A stretch of 64,000 bases of DNA from Cylindrotheca closterium (Eukaryota > Bacillariophyta > Bacillariophyceae > Bacillariales > Bacillariaceae): the NCBI GenBank assembly GCA_933822405.4, contig CAKOGP040002313.1, positions 195,118 through 259,117 of the forward strand. Direction: 5' to 3'. Of this stretch, positions 51,401 through 61,000 are shown piece by piece; position 1 is the first letter of the stretch; each line of letters starts with the position of its first letter. The notes beneath the pieces were generated by a model. The model saw only the letters and a program-made list of their open reading frames with translations, was not told the origin of the DNA and did not search any database. Made by a program: the position numbers and the translations under genes.

Positions 51401-53449
51401 TCTGCAACCGCTTCTTCTGTCATTAGAGAGCTATACGCAAAAGGGAAAGGGCCTGCAAAGAACCGTCTCAATCATACCGACACAAATGCAGGCACTGAGC
51501 TACAAGACGGTGGTGATCAAAAGCTATCGATCGATGCAAACAACTCGAATACAAACCATGACGGACTTTCTCCCAAGAATACTGCAGCAGCTGCAGCTAC
51601 AGACAGTCCAGAGATACAGAGTGCACCAGGCTCCAATTTACTCAATCAAGCAGAGACGGCAGTCACGGAACATGAATCAAGGCAAGAAACTCCGTGCGAC
51701 ACCTCCTGCAATTCGACCCTAGATAGAGAAGTGCCCCGACAATCGAGCTCACTACCACCGCCAAACAAAACAAAGGGTCAAATGAACTATCTTGGCGATT
51801 TTCCGGACGGTCGAAATTGTTTCTGGATTGTCAATGATCCTGAAGCTCTCTACATTACCATTGACCAGTTGAATGACAGCACGGCGACAAGAATCTGCCA
51901 GCAACAGTATTCGTTCTTCCTAGATACCGAACTTAGTTCAGCAAGTTCGTCAAGTAACCGGTTGGTGATGCGAAATTCTGACCGGTATCACTGTCCTTGG
52001 GGGTGTTTCCTCGCCAAGGACAAGAACAACGAGGCTGAGCATCGTGAAACTCTGAGCTTCACTTCGAAGGAAGATCTGGTCGACCATTACAAATACTGCT
52101 TTTCCTATGGCGACTTATCTGGCTTTTTCGATGTAGGGGTTCGCAGCCGATGCGTCAGAATCTCAGATGGTCAAAAGATACGTGATTTGTACTGCGATTT
52201 GTCATCAGCACTGTACGTTCGGAGTCAGATCTTTGACTTTTTCACCAAGTCAGGAGAACTGCCAACAAAGACCTCCAAGTCAGGAACACGTTTTTCGCAA
52301 TCTCCTACTGGAAGGCGTATTTTTCTGGTCATTGATGATAAGTTCAGTTCAAAGATCGAGCAAGTGCAAGATACTCTTAGTGTGCATGAGTCAGCAATCG
52401 TTTGTGGTCTTGCTCGGTTGATGGAGAGCATATCAAGTCGGTTTGAGGTCAGGACTACAGGAAATCTACGATTCGATGACCACGAGTTGCTCAAGTACTG
52501 TTCAGTTGAGGAGACCAGATCATTAGTCAGTGTGAATGTTGACGAGAGAGAAAGGCTCCAGGAAAAGAAAAGACTTTCAAGCGACACTTTGTGTAGCAAC
52601 TGTATTGGTTGTGATCTCTGTACTCTTCCTTGGGAGAAGACGGTAAAGTGTTTGGAACCGAATACAACCGATGCCGAGAGTGAACACTGTTTTGGATCTG
52701 GTTGCTGCCTCATAAACACACTTATTCGAAGTAGCGGAATGCGGAAGGCTCTCCCCGGCAGTCTTGGAGAGGCAAAGGTCCTAATTTTGGAAATAGGGGA
52801 TATTGTGCCGGAACAGCTAAAGGTTCGTGAGCCAAGGCGAAATTTTGATCCCCTTTTTGGATGTAGACTTTGGGACGAAAACAACCATGATGTTTGGAAG
52901 CGATTTGTGACAGAGGCAACATGTGCGGGGCAGCTCTCCCAGGCATACGTCACGCTGCTTGCGTCGATACAAAAGGAGCTGCTTCCGGGCTGGTGGAGAA
53001 CGGATGGCGCTGGGTGGTCCACCCCTCATGTGATTCTTGTCAATGGGAAACTCTCGTCTTTACTATTACATGTATACATCCTTGATGCGGCGATTGCGGA
53101 GTACAGGTGCCAAAAGCTTTACTCGAAGAATACAGGCCCGTCGTCAAATTCAATATTGATGGCGGCCCAAAGGCCAAAACCGAGAAAGGTTACTGGGACA
53201 GCAACGGAGAGAATGAAAAAGTATATGGATTTGGCGCTAAAGCAAGGATACGAATTGAACAAAGGAGCAAATGGATCAGAATGTTGCATATGTGACGATG
53301 GCGGAAATTTGCTCTGTTGCGACCTCTGTCCGAAAGTTCAACATGCAGCTTGTTGTGAGCCACGCATTGAAGGCAATCCAAACACTTTGGATACCTTCAT
53401 TTGTAATGTTTGCATCAATGATATTGAGGAATCCATGGAATTTATGTAG
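45458..53449 (+). CDS. Giant PHD-finger / PDZ-like nuclear protein of unusual architecture
   Basis: Single exon, 2,663 residues, ATG 45458. Seen in order: a charged N-terminus with a basic patch (RKRKRQRRD, about 365); a Cys/His cluster of atypical PHD kind (CAHCDYEGV...CACCASPFHEGC, about 550-580); a PDZ-like unit (GNRAGLRKGDVV, about 700); Cys pairs (CGNCQC about 806, CTICSG about 985); a second PDZ-like unit (GVGWGFELV, SLSPAQRAGLQTDDVITSVGG, about 1365-1410); a Gln/His tandem repeat (1730-1798); a Pro/Tyr-rich segment; a Cys/His zinc-like motif (YHCPWGC, about 2175); and a canonical PHD finger at the C-terminus (CCICDDGGNLLCCDLCPKVQ, about 2606-2650). The PHD finger suggests histone-tail reading; nothing enzymatic was recognised. 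Such PDZ+PHD proteins may be stramenopile-specific. Confidence 0.8.
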   Translation: MTGNDANVNSIKPGKLLELAHFLTRFQKHYTTPNDDDNSDDEASDLILVKMEDLEAVTRYRRNFLKKESLNDRYYVAEEGSKSRNSTQAINRLQAKRLEKEIEVVNSKVSSSKRTKRIHHLLLRFEVWTTKVLAQKDFVTSCGALLEDTKKTKYSHFSPHLNIPCSDHFCNILPEVSQKEWSTPKLPSAMHHMPSASCTLPVTPNKHTWQEFAKISRMISILDETSRTEIYKSSSCIFDIKGRNSYKEIYNQQYEFQPLDLVALWVRAQRDSKANRHLNLLFEIQYGNQENASSKIKAVYKGNPFNTHRVCEASPKADQLVEWAVTNQVLFSYDQVRSHIQLACLKQKRKNRDEEERSQRKRKRQRRDGNSDEQDLDQLRQACCVFVLRWFGRRHRKLTSVLFSKKQNILHLDIGCREGDRNGANLLHEKVDEGIQNYLLKPEINGKVAFAKDKTLARIDRRIRNYGNQITLKSQVETLLDALYSAGKSHGVRLELKEAAKSDFRMLHRHFFEEPENALEAAAMLTNIEDESITSITNLLNGAPSPWQQHCAHCDYEGVENNPLRTCACCASPFHEGCTSWRGEPVSDIISSYPPLGALCTVQLPPTETLPNFRDNNAVKWTEMEILVERRLDDIGWLEMSLGLSMAPTESCYDSFKNLTDGTILDLAKMIAADKSNQRPSFPMALTVNGSLIYDVANGNCVGNRAGLRKGDVVQHLQIVELFDRADISSLPPQRSFDFQSISNDDRINAFKIPAKKIKVHIVRPSIDIVESSHDWYEQVKVRNKARTAAMSEIHSGDICSKLWQCGNCQCQFTQEKQTPRSVKEEAEFCRAVIRRIGMESYAHSFEAERTAGNDNCPAVSLRRLDAMMTHIVNRHSVAGKSGESSARSFLNPPWVVEGGSHLAWTAGLEERPMELLCKGVGTISESASLGNGGSRNAADVTAMFRHFLIAFSSWCVLPCKGNRRTRGPPPLFRSMLPPWILPSCTICSGRPVAAGNAKVCNNPACSTLARSNYFQMDDFPDEEVATLARTIEMYESRSSLVGTTFLVHHDDPLVKAVSKVVNIEHNRRPVEFVIASYLPKEFRDTVLNGNQIWEGDKCSDDDGIFHLLPVISATQIDFLLDRLKTRKKPAVSDSTGDASWASLEALNVPGVARYSFSDVERKRFESAKIRIAMEGAVVRKCMLPPKTTGACNEIIEEPSRFELIDFVVSQLEPLNSVAYGSCLTSAASHLLSQDEFQPGVETVTYRSKSTPRSNWPIAARAGNGTRTRQDVFGETLLLPRLRSIVCAPELKYDVLIPKQDDCVLVYSDLHFESDEDCARLKRQLQPEVLNKPRELNLSSRSFSGRSKTILLLKLDSEIDSGCQGVGWGFELVRWEHEEALRVGRIRSLSPAQRAGLQTDDVITSVGGRKINSFDQVNLISTILGASNVCVRTEDSLVEPEGIISTVLGNIVETCNLDPVVLKVYRPSQESDESLARDSSNLQLVAQRHQTLQSIELDSTKNPIHCADDEVLVLGTINHSTQPPNQLQVVSRDRSQNATVLQDTSRHQLASGVATTARVPKAPKNQTFDRTKAFSALYIRLHTHHGRRPVLSTDHLYFPAKNGVILTLGETALLLECFKRQQPKLGIRLLCPRYNPALVRNQFKIMATWTSQVIQIMPKLTDQMFASFMALDWRRAINKENPEIGEVVFREANPDATSSDDAFWTYRYPVDRLPVDRCLERLLASAQQTQSQQMHYQQQFHHHENQPPPHQQGQSQQIHYQQQFQHHENQSFPHQQAQSQQMQYQQHFQHHENQSPTQYGSPPSGMEPSLQYGPQPNGPPHYDPPPDPLKQLPYYGPQRNPLEPPPHYDPQLFEPPTQNRPPQVAYRPNESNQATHMNGERIRGGGTSIDDEVGRTRLSEIPVKQWNGLPVYMLVQTEESKENKMLVGFVNPEPDVKLVAEMTIDVECHFLEDIGEFVDAVMHKEASNEIFVIDMTANDGYSATASSVIRELYAKGKGPAKNRLNHTDTNAGTELQDGGDQKLSIDANNSNTNHDGLSPKNTAAAAATDSPEIQSAPGSNLLNQAETAVTEHESRQETPCDTSCNSTLDREVPRQSSSLPPPNKTKGQMNYLGDFPDGRNCFWIVNDPEALYITIDQLNDSTATRICQQQYSFFLDTELSSASSSSNRLVMRNSDRYHCPWGCFLAKDKNNEAEHRETLSFTSKEDLVDHYKYCFSYGDLSGFFDVGVRSRCVRISDGQKIRDLYCDLSSALYVRSQIFDFFTKSGELPTKTSKSGTRFSQSPTGRRIFLVIDDKFSSKIEQVQDTLSVHESAIVCGLARLMESISSRFEVRTTGNLRFDDHELLKYCSVEETRSLVSVNVDERERLQEKKRLSSDTLCSNCIGCDLCTLPWEKTVKCLEPNTTDAESEHCFGSGCCLINTLIRSSGMRKALPGSLGEAKVLILEIGDIVPEQLKVREPRRNFDPLFGCRLWDENNHDVWKRFVTEATCAGQLSQAYVTLLASIQKELLPGWWRTDGAGWSTPHVILVNGKLSSLLLHVYILDAAIAEYRCQKLYSKNTGPSSNSILMAAQRPKPRKVTGTATERMKKYMDLALKQGYELNKGANGSECCICDDGGNLLCCDLCPKVQHAACCEPRIEGNPNTLDTFICNVCINDIEESMEFM
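50645..50848 (+). repeat. Coding minisatellite, three copies of a 72-bp (24-residue) unit
   Basis: Units start at 50645, 50717 and 50789 (the third is partial). Each encodes a Gln/His-rich segment starting QSQQ, then YQQ, then HHENQ, ending HQQ. The unit length is a multiple of three, so copy number can vary without breaking the frame of the giant PHD/PDZ protein. Confidence 0.9.
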
Positions 53450-53697
53450 TTTTATAAATGGATGAATGGACTACGAATAAATGCGGTGTCAGACTAACTA
53501 CTGTAGTATTCATATTCTGCAATCAATCATATTGATGATAGATACTGAATACGACCGTTCGTCTGAGTCGTACTAGTCGTCCCGACATCGTTTTCGATAG
53601 AAGTTTTGACACCAAGACCAAAAAGTTACGAAGAGGTTCAAACCTCATGGCATGGTCCCGTTTCTGCTTCGACATTCCTTTCTAATTCACTCTGAAA

Positions 53698-54333
53698 ATG
53701 CCATCTGCTGAAGGAGACCACCCAAAGGAAGGTGAATCATCAAAAAGCGAGGGGAGTTCGTTTTTTGGCCGCTTATTTGATCATGATCCTCAGAAGTTAG
53801 AAGAAGAAATCCATGATCAGCTAAATGCGGAGGAAATACAACCTAGAAGGACAATCGACGATGAAATGGACAATTTATTTCAGGCTTTTGCTGGTTTTGG
53901 CTCCCAGCGGCAGGATCCAATGACGGAACATGACTCTTTTCCGTTCCCAGCAGCAGCTTTTCAGAACGCATTCCATGGTGGATTTCAACGAGCATCCTAC
54001 CGGATGCACCAAGATAATCAAAATGTGTACGTTGAATTTGACGTACCTGGTACCAAAAAGGAAGAGATGAACCTAGAGGTTGTGGATATCCCTTCCTGTG
54101 TCATTGAATTTGGTCAGAGCGCCAATCGCCGACCTACCATGGAGGGTGATGCTCGGTTTCGCCAGTTTTCCTCTTCTTCTTTCTCCCAGCGATTAAGACT
54201 GGGACCGTCGGTTGATTGCGAGAAAATGTCGGCAAACTTGAGCAGAGGTGTCTTACGACTTAGTGCACCCATAAAAGAGGAAAAGGATCGAAAGCCTGTA
54301 CGACTTTCAATCCCAATCGATGAACAATCATAG
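53698..54333 (+). CDS. HSP20 / alpha-crystallin-like small heat shock protein
   Basis: Single exon, 211 residues. The first 100 residues are acidic and phenylalanine-rich, the usual disordered arm. The alpha-crystallin domain covers about 100-200: VYVEFDVPGTKKEEMNLEV, then FSQRLRLGPSVDCEKMSANL and the conserved A-x-L-x-x-G-V-L motif (ANLSRGVLRLSAP). The C-terminal VRLSIPIDE may be the I-x-I/V-type anchor used in oligomer assembly. Small HSPs hold unfolding proteins without ATP. There is no targeting signal, so it is probably cytosolic. Heat-shock elements upstream were not clearly seen. Confidence 0.85.
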   Translation: MPSAEGDHPKEGESSKSEGSSFFGRLFDHDPQKLEEEIHDQLNAEEIQPRRTIDDEMDNLFQAFAGFGSQRQDPMTEHDSFPFPAAAFQNAFHGGFQRASYRMHQDNQNVYVEFDVPGTKKEEMNLEVVDIPSCVIEFGQSANRRPTMEGDARFRQFSSSSFSQRLRLGPSVDCEKMSANLSRGVLRLSAPIKEEKDRKPVRLSIPIDEQS

Positions 54334-54732
54334 TAGAGATAGACAAAGCGACGGGCATTACAGATTTTGATGGACACGACACTCAAACTTAGACAAAGAC
54401 ACAGATGAGCTAATACATATTATATTATACGAGTAGCTTTTAAAATAAAAAAAATATTCCCCACGCAGTACAGGTACTCGTATCATACCGGTGTAGTCCT
54501 CCATATTTATAAAAGTAAAACTTTCATCGGAAACAGAACCACGAGGTACGTACGTCGTGCGTTGAATCCACGCATGTGATGAACTCAACGGCTTTTTCTT
54601 TCGAGGTCCTGAATCTTGAATCTTTTAATCTTATTCCTTCTGGAAGCACATTTCGATCGTTTGTCGGAGTAGCATACCCACATCAAACATATCAGAACCA
54701 CTGGTGCAGCAGTTACACCGATAGTCTATAAC
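54334..54732. other. Intergenic between HSP20 and LETM1 genes
   Basis: This 399-bp stretch is A/T-rich, with no recognised element apart from the two gene flanks. A taccggtg sequence lies near 54486-54493. Confidence 0.4.
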
Positions 54733-57700
54733 ATGTACAATGCAATCCGAAGAGGAACGAAACTGCAGTTGGACAAAGGAAAACCGAGTCGTCTTTTGGT
54801 GCGGACCTTGGGTGGCACAAATCCATATGAAAGCTTGACCCAGCAACTGAAATCCAGGCACAGCCTTTCTGGATCCAACAGAAGTATTCAGCTCCTCACC
54901 AAACCAGCATATGGTGATCAGTTGCAAACATATGCGTACAATTCCAACCAAAGATTCAGAGAAATCCATCTGCCATCGACACAATCTATTCCAGCTGCCT
55001 GCAAGATTGACAACGACGACGAGTCATCTACGGATGATAAAGACCTCGCATACTATCGACGATCTTCGGTTTCACAGCCTACTTATGAAATGAGACTTTC
55101 GGGTCCGATTCGACCATTTAGTGGCCTCGAAAGACCTAAAACATCCTACCGTTTTGAGAGTAGACTTTCCTTCTCCAGCAGACCAGGACGAACAGGCGCC
55201 AAAATCCCAACTCCAAAGACTGAATCGTCGTCGTCCATCAGAAAAACAATCTCTGCCATTGATCCAATGAAAGTGTTCAAAAGTGGACTGGATATGACTT
55301 GGTATGCCACAAAAATTTTGGTTTCCTTTCTCGTTAAACTGCCTGGAAATACTTTGTACTACATTATGAATTCTGAGGACCGAAGGGCTAAAATTGCCGA
55401 GATCAAGGCGATGGCCAAAAAAGAATTTGACCATTACTGGACTGGATCAAAGGTACGACCAGCTCAAGATTTGAGCATCACTGAAAACTCTGTTCACCAA
55501 ACTCACAGAATCCCTGTATCAAAACCGTTGTAGCTTTTGATGGCCGACGTTCGGACAGCTCGTAATTTGTTAGGCAGAACACTTTCTGGTTCGACATTGA
55601 CAAGACGCGAAAGAAAGCAGCTTCTTCGAACTGTGTCTGATCTGTTCCGTCTGGTTCCATTTTCGATGTTCATCATCATCCCTATGATGGAGTTCGTGTT
55701 GCCGTTTGCACTTCGTCTATTTCCCAACATGCTTCCCAGTACTTTCCAAGACTCCTTGAAGTCTGAGGAAAACATGAAGCGAGAGCTAAAATCCCGTATT
55801 GCCATGGCTGAGTTTTTCCAGGAGTAAGCGAAGAGCATCATGGATTCTACTGTTATGCAACTGTTGGCACTTTTTCTCACCTATGACTGTTTCACGATTT
55901 TTTTCCTTCAGCACATTGGAAGAGTTGGCAAAGGAACAAAAGCGCATTGTTGGAAAGCGAAATGACGAAAAACCGGATGATGAGGAGTCAATCAATCAAA
56001 AACAATCCGCTGCATCCATGTTGGAATTCCTGGAAGGGGCCAGAAATGGACAAATGATGCCCCCTGAGGTCATCATTCGGTATGCTAAGTATTTCAAGGA
56101 TGATCTTACATTGGACAACATGCCAAGAATGCAGCTGATCAATGTAAGATGACGTTGTGAAATCCTGTCCACATCGCTCTTCTTCATATTCTCACGTTTC
56201 TCTTCGTCTTTTGAATTTAAAAGATGTGCAAATACATGGGGATCACTCCTTATGGATCCGACAACTTCTTGAGATTCCAACTACGGTTTAAGATTAGGTC
56301 GTTAAAGGAAGACGACCAGCGTATCTTGTTTGAAGGTATCAACTCTCTAACAAAAATGGAGCTCCGAGAAGCATGTCAAGACCGAGGAATGCGTTCGACG
56401 GGTCTTAGCAAAGCAGCATACAAGCGCTCGCTGCAACAATGGCTGGAGTTGAGTGTGAACTTCGATGTACCAATCTCTCTATTGATCATGAGCCGTACTT
56501 ATTTCTTGCAGGAAGAAATGGTATCAGCAACCACTGGCGAAGATAGCGCTGGTGTTGCTGGACTTGCTGATGCGATCAGTGGCTTGGATAAGGACGTGCT
56601 GAATGAGGTCATCTTGGGGGTTGCAACCTCGGAAGAACAGAAGTCAGATCCTGAAGTGAGAAAGATTAAGCTTGAAGTTTTGTCACATCAAAACAAAATG
56701 ATTGGGGAAGAACAAGCTGAAAGAGAAAAGAAAATTGAGTTGGCAAAAGCGGCCGCTGAAGAATTGGAGGCGAAGTCGGAAGATGCTGCCGCTCCAGCCG
56801 TCAAAGAGGAAAATGAGCAAAGCAGTGAACAAAAAAGCAAGGAGCCGAAACAAGAAAATGTGTCGCTTAGGAAAAAGACGGCTAAGGATATCATTGCGGA
56901 AGTCGAGCATGCCACACCAACTGGTATGGATGCTGATAAAACGGTCGTCAAAATTGTGGAAGATGGAATCGAAGTGGAAGATGAGCAAGGAGAAGTTGTA
57001 TATTCTACGGAATTATCGGCTGATGAAATCGAGGCAATCGAACAGCTGATTTCAGCTGATCCGGTGAGCAAGGAAAGGCAAGATCTAGAACGGATCAAGT
57101 CGGCCCTAAAAGCGAAAGAAGAGTCAGAGGAGGATGCCGCCGAAAACGCAACAGAAGATAATGAGCAAGCAGCCACTGATTTCGCGGAGAATGTTAGTGA
57201 CGATTTGAGCTCGGCTACTGAGAAAATTGACGCGATGGAGACGAAGGCTGCAAAAGAGGCAGACGAGTCGACTGTCTTCACGACTCACACCAGCGAGGGA
57301 GAGAAAGCTCATGACGCGTCCTTCGTAGAAGGGGAGAGCGAGGTTGTTGAGGAGGAACCTGAACCTGAAGAAGATGCTGTCGTTGCAAGACTGAAAAAGC
57401 GAATCGCGAGCATGGTTGACAAAATTGAAGTGCAGCTCTCGAAGGCAGAGATTCAAATTGGAGATAAGCTCCACCTTCTGGACAAGGATAACGATGGTCT
57501 TCTGACGCAGGAAGAAATTGTTGAATGCTTACAACAAGTTCTAAAGCGACAGATTACAAATGAGGAAGCCATGGAATTGGTTGATGCTATGGTAAGAGGA
57601 GATCAGAGTGATTGTACAATTTGTTGATGGATTTCGTTTTGGTTTCTCATTATTGTCTTCTACTTGAAAGGATACGGATGGTGATGGTGTATTGACGGTC

Positions 57701-57844
57701 CAGGAACTTGTTTCATGGCTTGAGACCAATAAACTTGTTAAGCTAGAGAGTGAAGGGAGGGATCGAGATATGGATAGAATACTAGAAGGCCAACAATCCG
57801 GAGAGGAGGAAAAGCCAGATGAGTCTTTGAAGCAAAAGCAGTAA
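54733..57844 (+). CDS. LETM1: LETM1-type mitochondrial inner-membrane protein with two EF-hands (5 exons)
   Basis: Exons 54733-55452, 55534-55823, 55912-56143, 56224-57591 and 57671-57844; every junction keeps the frame with GT-AG introns of 79-88 nt, giving 927 residues. The LETM1 core is split across exons: HYWTGSK-LLMADVRTARNLL, then TLTRRERKQLLRTVSDLFRL, one membrane helix (PFSMFIIIPMMEFVLPFALR), and the ribosome-binding-like domain with NMCKYMGITPYGSDNFLRFQ. A long Glu/Lys coiled coil follows. Two EF-hands end the protein: DKDNDGLLTQEE and, across the last intron, DTDGDGVLTVQE. LETM1 mediates K+/H+ (and, as proposed, Ca2+/H+) exchange in mitochondria. The Arg/Ser-rich N-terminus fits a mitochondrial presequence. 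It converges with the IQ-motif gene. Confidence 0.92.
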
Positions 57845-58079
57845 ACTAAATAGAGATTTTCGGGTATGATGTTATGTAATGATGAGAGGCTGTGATACTT
57901 CTTGGCTCGCAACCAGAGTGTTGTTGCAACTATTGTCTTCAACGTGATCACAGTCTCTCAATCACAGCCTCGATGCGCTCGGCATGAAAAACTCTTATTA
58001 TGTCATTGAAACACATATTATAACTTTATGTTTAGTCCCAAGCGCTGTGGGAAAATCATTATTGGTACTACTCAATTTT

Positions 58080-61000
58080 TTAAACCTCTCCATAGTCGGG
58101 ACCGAGGTATGAGATCGGCTGGTCTCTGAGTTCGCGTTTAGAAGAGTATCCTCTCTCTTCGGCAGGGTTACGGGTGTTGTCATATACTGACCTTGATACA
58201 GTGCTGTGGCTCATCGAATCTGTCTCCACGGTTTCATCCCGCTTAATGGCTCCATGTTTCGATAAATCAACAGGTGGCAAATTGGAGAGCCTCTCTCTGC
58301 GAGGAGATTGCGCACCTCTGTTCGGCGATGAAGAAACGCGGTGTGGTGAAGGTTGCGTTCGGCGAGGGGAAGGTGTAGTCCGGTGTGGGGATGGGTGCAT
58401 TCGGTGCCGCGATGGAGATTGTCGGTGAGGCGAAGGAGGCATTCGGTGTGGAGATGGGGGCAGTCTGTGTGGTGATGGCGGCATTCTGTGTCCTCTTGGG
58501 GTTCCTGAGGTTGAGCGACGTCTTCCATGTTGTCCCATTGCAGCTGCTGCTTTCCTGTCGGTGCGTGGAGGCACACCTTCGTTCCTTGAAGGAGTTCCCC
58601 GCCCATCTGAGAAGAAGTGCTGTGATTGTTGATCAACACGAGCGGGAGATTCTGAGCGCTTTTGTGGCGCACGACCCTGTCTGTTGTCCGCGGAATACAC
58701 CTCAGCCTTATTGTACTTCTGGATGTAGTCAGTTGCTGTTCTCGTTCCTTTCTGGCGTCGATCAAAGCTTGCCGATGAGCGGAGCAATGCCTCTGGTGTA
58801 GTAATGTTTGAAACTTCGGACACGTTGCTTTCAGAGAGTTGGAGGACCGAGTCGACTGGCCAGTTCCGGTAGTCTTTGTTCAAATGGCGTGGAGAAGGAG
58901 ATGGCATTCTGCGATTGCGACCCGTATTGGTTGGTGTTCGATGAGTAGTGGGTGGCCTTCGTGCTCTTGGCGCACTTTGACTGCGATTGATCATTTCCTT
59001 GTCGAAGGAAACCATTTGACTGCTTCCTCGAAGAGACTGCGATGCACGGTGCTTCCTGTCCTTGCGCTGTGTCGATGACCTTCGTCGTCTTCTGCGCACC
59101 TCGCGTTCAACCTCTTTCTTCACATTGATGAAGAATCGCTCGATGACTAGCGCTGCCTTCTTTTCCTTGGACCATTCAAGAACAATACGCCACCAGAATT
59201 GGATACGTTTCACTGCATTCTTTTCCCGAAGTTCCTCGGCCTTCGCAAGTACCATTGTTTGGTCTAGCTTTTCAGAAGTCAACTTCTTTCTTGCTAGGTG
59301 TTGCCTGACCTTTGCTTGGATGATAATGGCACAACCCAATTTGAATTGATAGTTTTCCCGGGCTAACTTTCCGCGAACAATGGCCTGTAGGCGAGTGACT
59401 TCATATTGAACAATAATATATTGAGAGAAAGACCAGAATCCTCGCCAAGTCTTCTGGATTTTGGTTGCGAAGTTCTCAAGTTTTGATGACTTCTCTTGTC
59501 GAAGTGCATTGGCCTTGCGCACTGCGAGAAACTGTCGCACCTTCCTTTGGACCACGATGATATCAACGAGTGCAAACACGTAGTCGGTGTAAGCTTGGAA
59601 CCCGCGCCACACCCTTTGGATTTGCTGTGCAGCCAACATTTTGTTGTGGTATGTTCTTGCAAGACGACCTCGAACCATGGCTTGAATCGTGCTTGCAGGT
59701 TTGAAGTATGGAGCATTTCTAATTGCCTTCGCCTGCTGACATGCGAGCCACCGTCGGACCACACTTTGCATGACAATGATGTCGACAATTTGCATTTGCA
59801 CCTCAATCTTTGCGACGTATGTTCGCCAGATGCTCTGCATCTTACTTGCGGCAACATGCCGTCCGACTAGTTCCTTACGAGAGATGAATGCACGAATCAA
59901 TGACTGCATGGGAATCGCCTTGTGTGCATTGGCACCCAACAGTGCCTTCCGTTTTGCCTTCATATGTCTCACGTACGCCCCTCTCATCAAAGACTGAATG
60001 GAAACAAGGCAATATACCATGTCATAGACCTTTGCAGCAGTGAGGTATCCTCGAAGAGTTTTCTGGATTTTCACCGCAGCAGCATTTCTTCTTGCAATTT
60101 CCTTCTTCACAATCAATGCACGAGCTATCGACTGAACTGCTTTGATGGCATTCACTCTCTCTCTTAAGATTGCTTCGCACTTCCACCTGCGGCTATAAGA
60201 TTGGATTGCCAATAGTGCCCACATCCTATCCACAGCTTCGCGTTTGGCCAAATACATTCGTGCAGCAGTTTGGATTCGCAATGCAGCTTTTGTAAGCAAT
60301 CGTCGACTGGCTCTTTGAATGGGATCCTTGATTTCGGCCTCGGGTACCCTGAAGCGAAAACGATTCTGTCCTTCTCGCCTCTGTTTTTTAAGGCGCTGTT
60401 GCTGTTGACTTTCTGGCTCTGAGTTCACATTCTTCCTTGTTGGGCGATTTCGAGCAACGGCTTGGGCCGCAAGTTTTCCTGGAATCACTTTAATCGTCGT
60501 GTATCTGTTATCAGAGGAAGCGGAGCTGCCCTCTTCGGGCTTTTCGTTTCGAGTATTTTTCGCATTTGGAATGTTGACTGAATCAGCTTGTTGTTTATCT
60601 TTCTTGGTTGGTTTGCGACCCTTGAACCTCGATTGGTATCCAAAACCTTGGAATTTTGAGATGTTCTTTCTTTCAAGTTTGTTTGCTCTCTCAATAGTAT
60701 CATCGAAGTTTTCGGCAGTGTATTCGTTTGGAGAAGGTGCCTTCTTCCTGTCCGATTCTTGCACCATGCTGTATTTTTCCCGAAGTTTTGCTTTCAGAAT
60801 TTCCTTTGGGGTCTTTTTCTGTGTGGGCAACGGACTGGGAGGGACAGCGTCGCTTCGTCGCTTGGAAGTATGCCATGAATGGCGAGGCGAAGCTTGACCT
60901 TGCAACTCATGGAGGTAGGCGATTGTTTCAGCGTTGGAGAACGCAGCCGCGGAAACAGAAAATAATTTTGTTGCTCGTTCATCTGTAGATTCAATTTCTC

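Noticed and set aside
52225..53022. 265-codon minus-strand frame inside the giant PHD/PDZ gene
   Set aside because: Antisense shadow; the sense frame is open across 8 kb with recognisable zinc motifs.
56688..57281. Ser-rich minus-strand frame opposite LETM1
   Set aside because: It is the antisense of a Glu/Lys-rich coiled coil, which always gives Ser/Phe-rich shadows.
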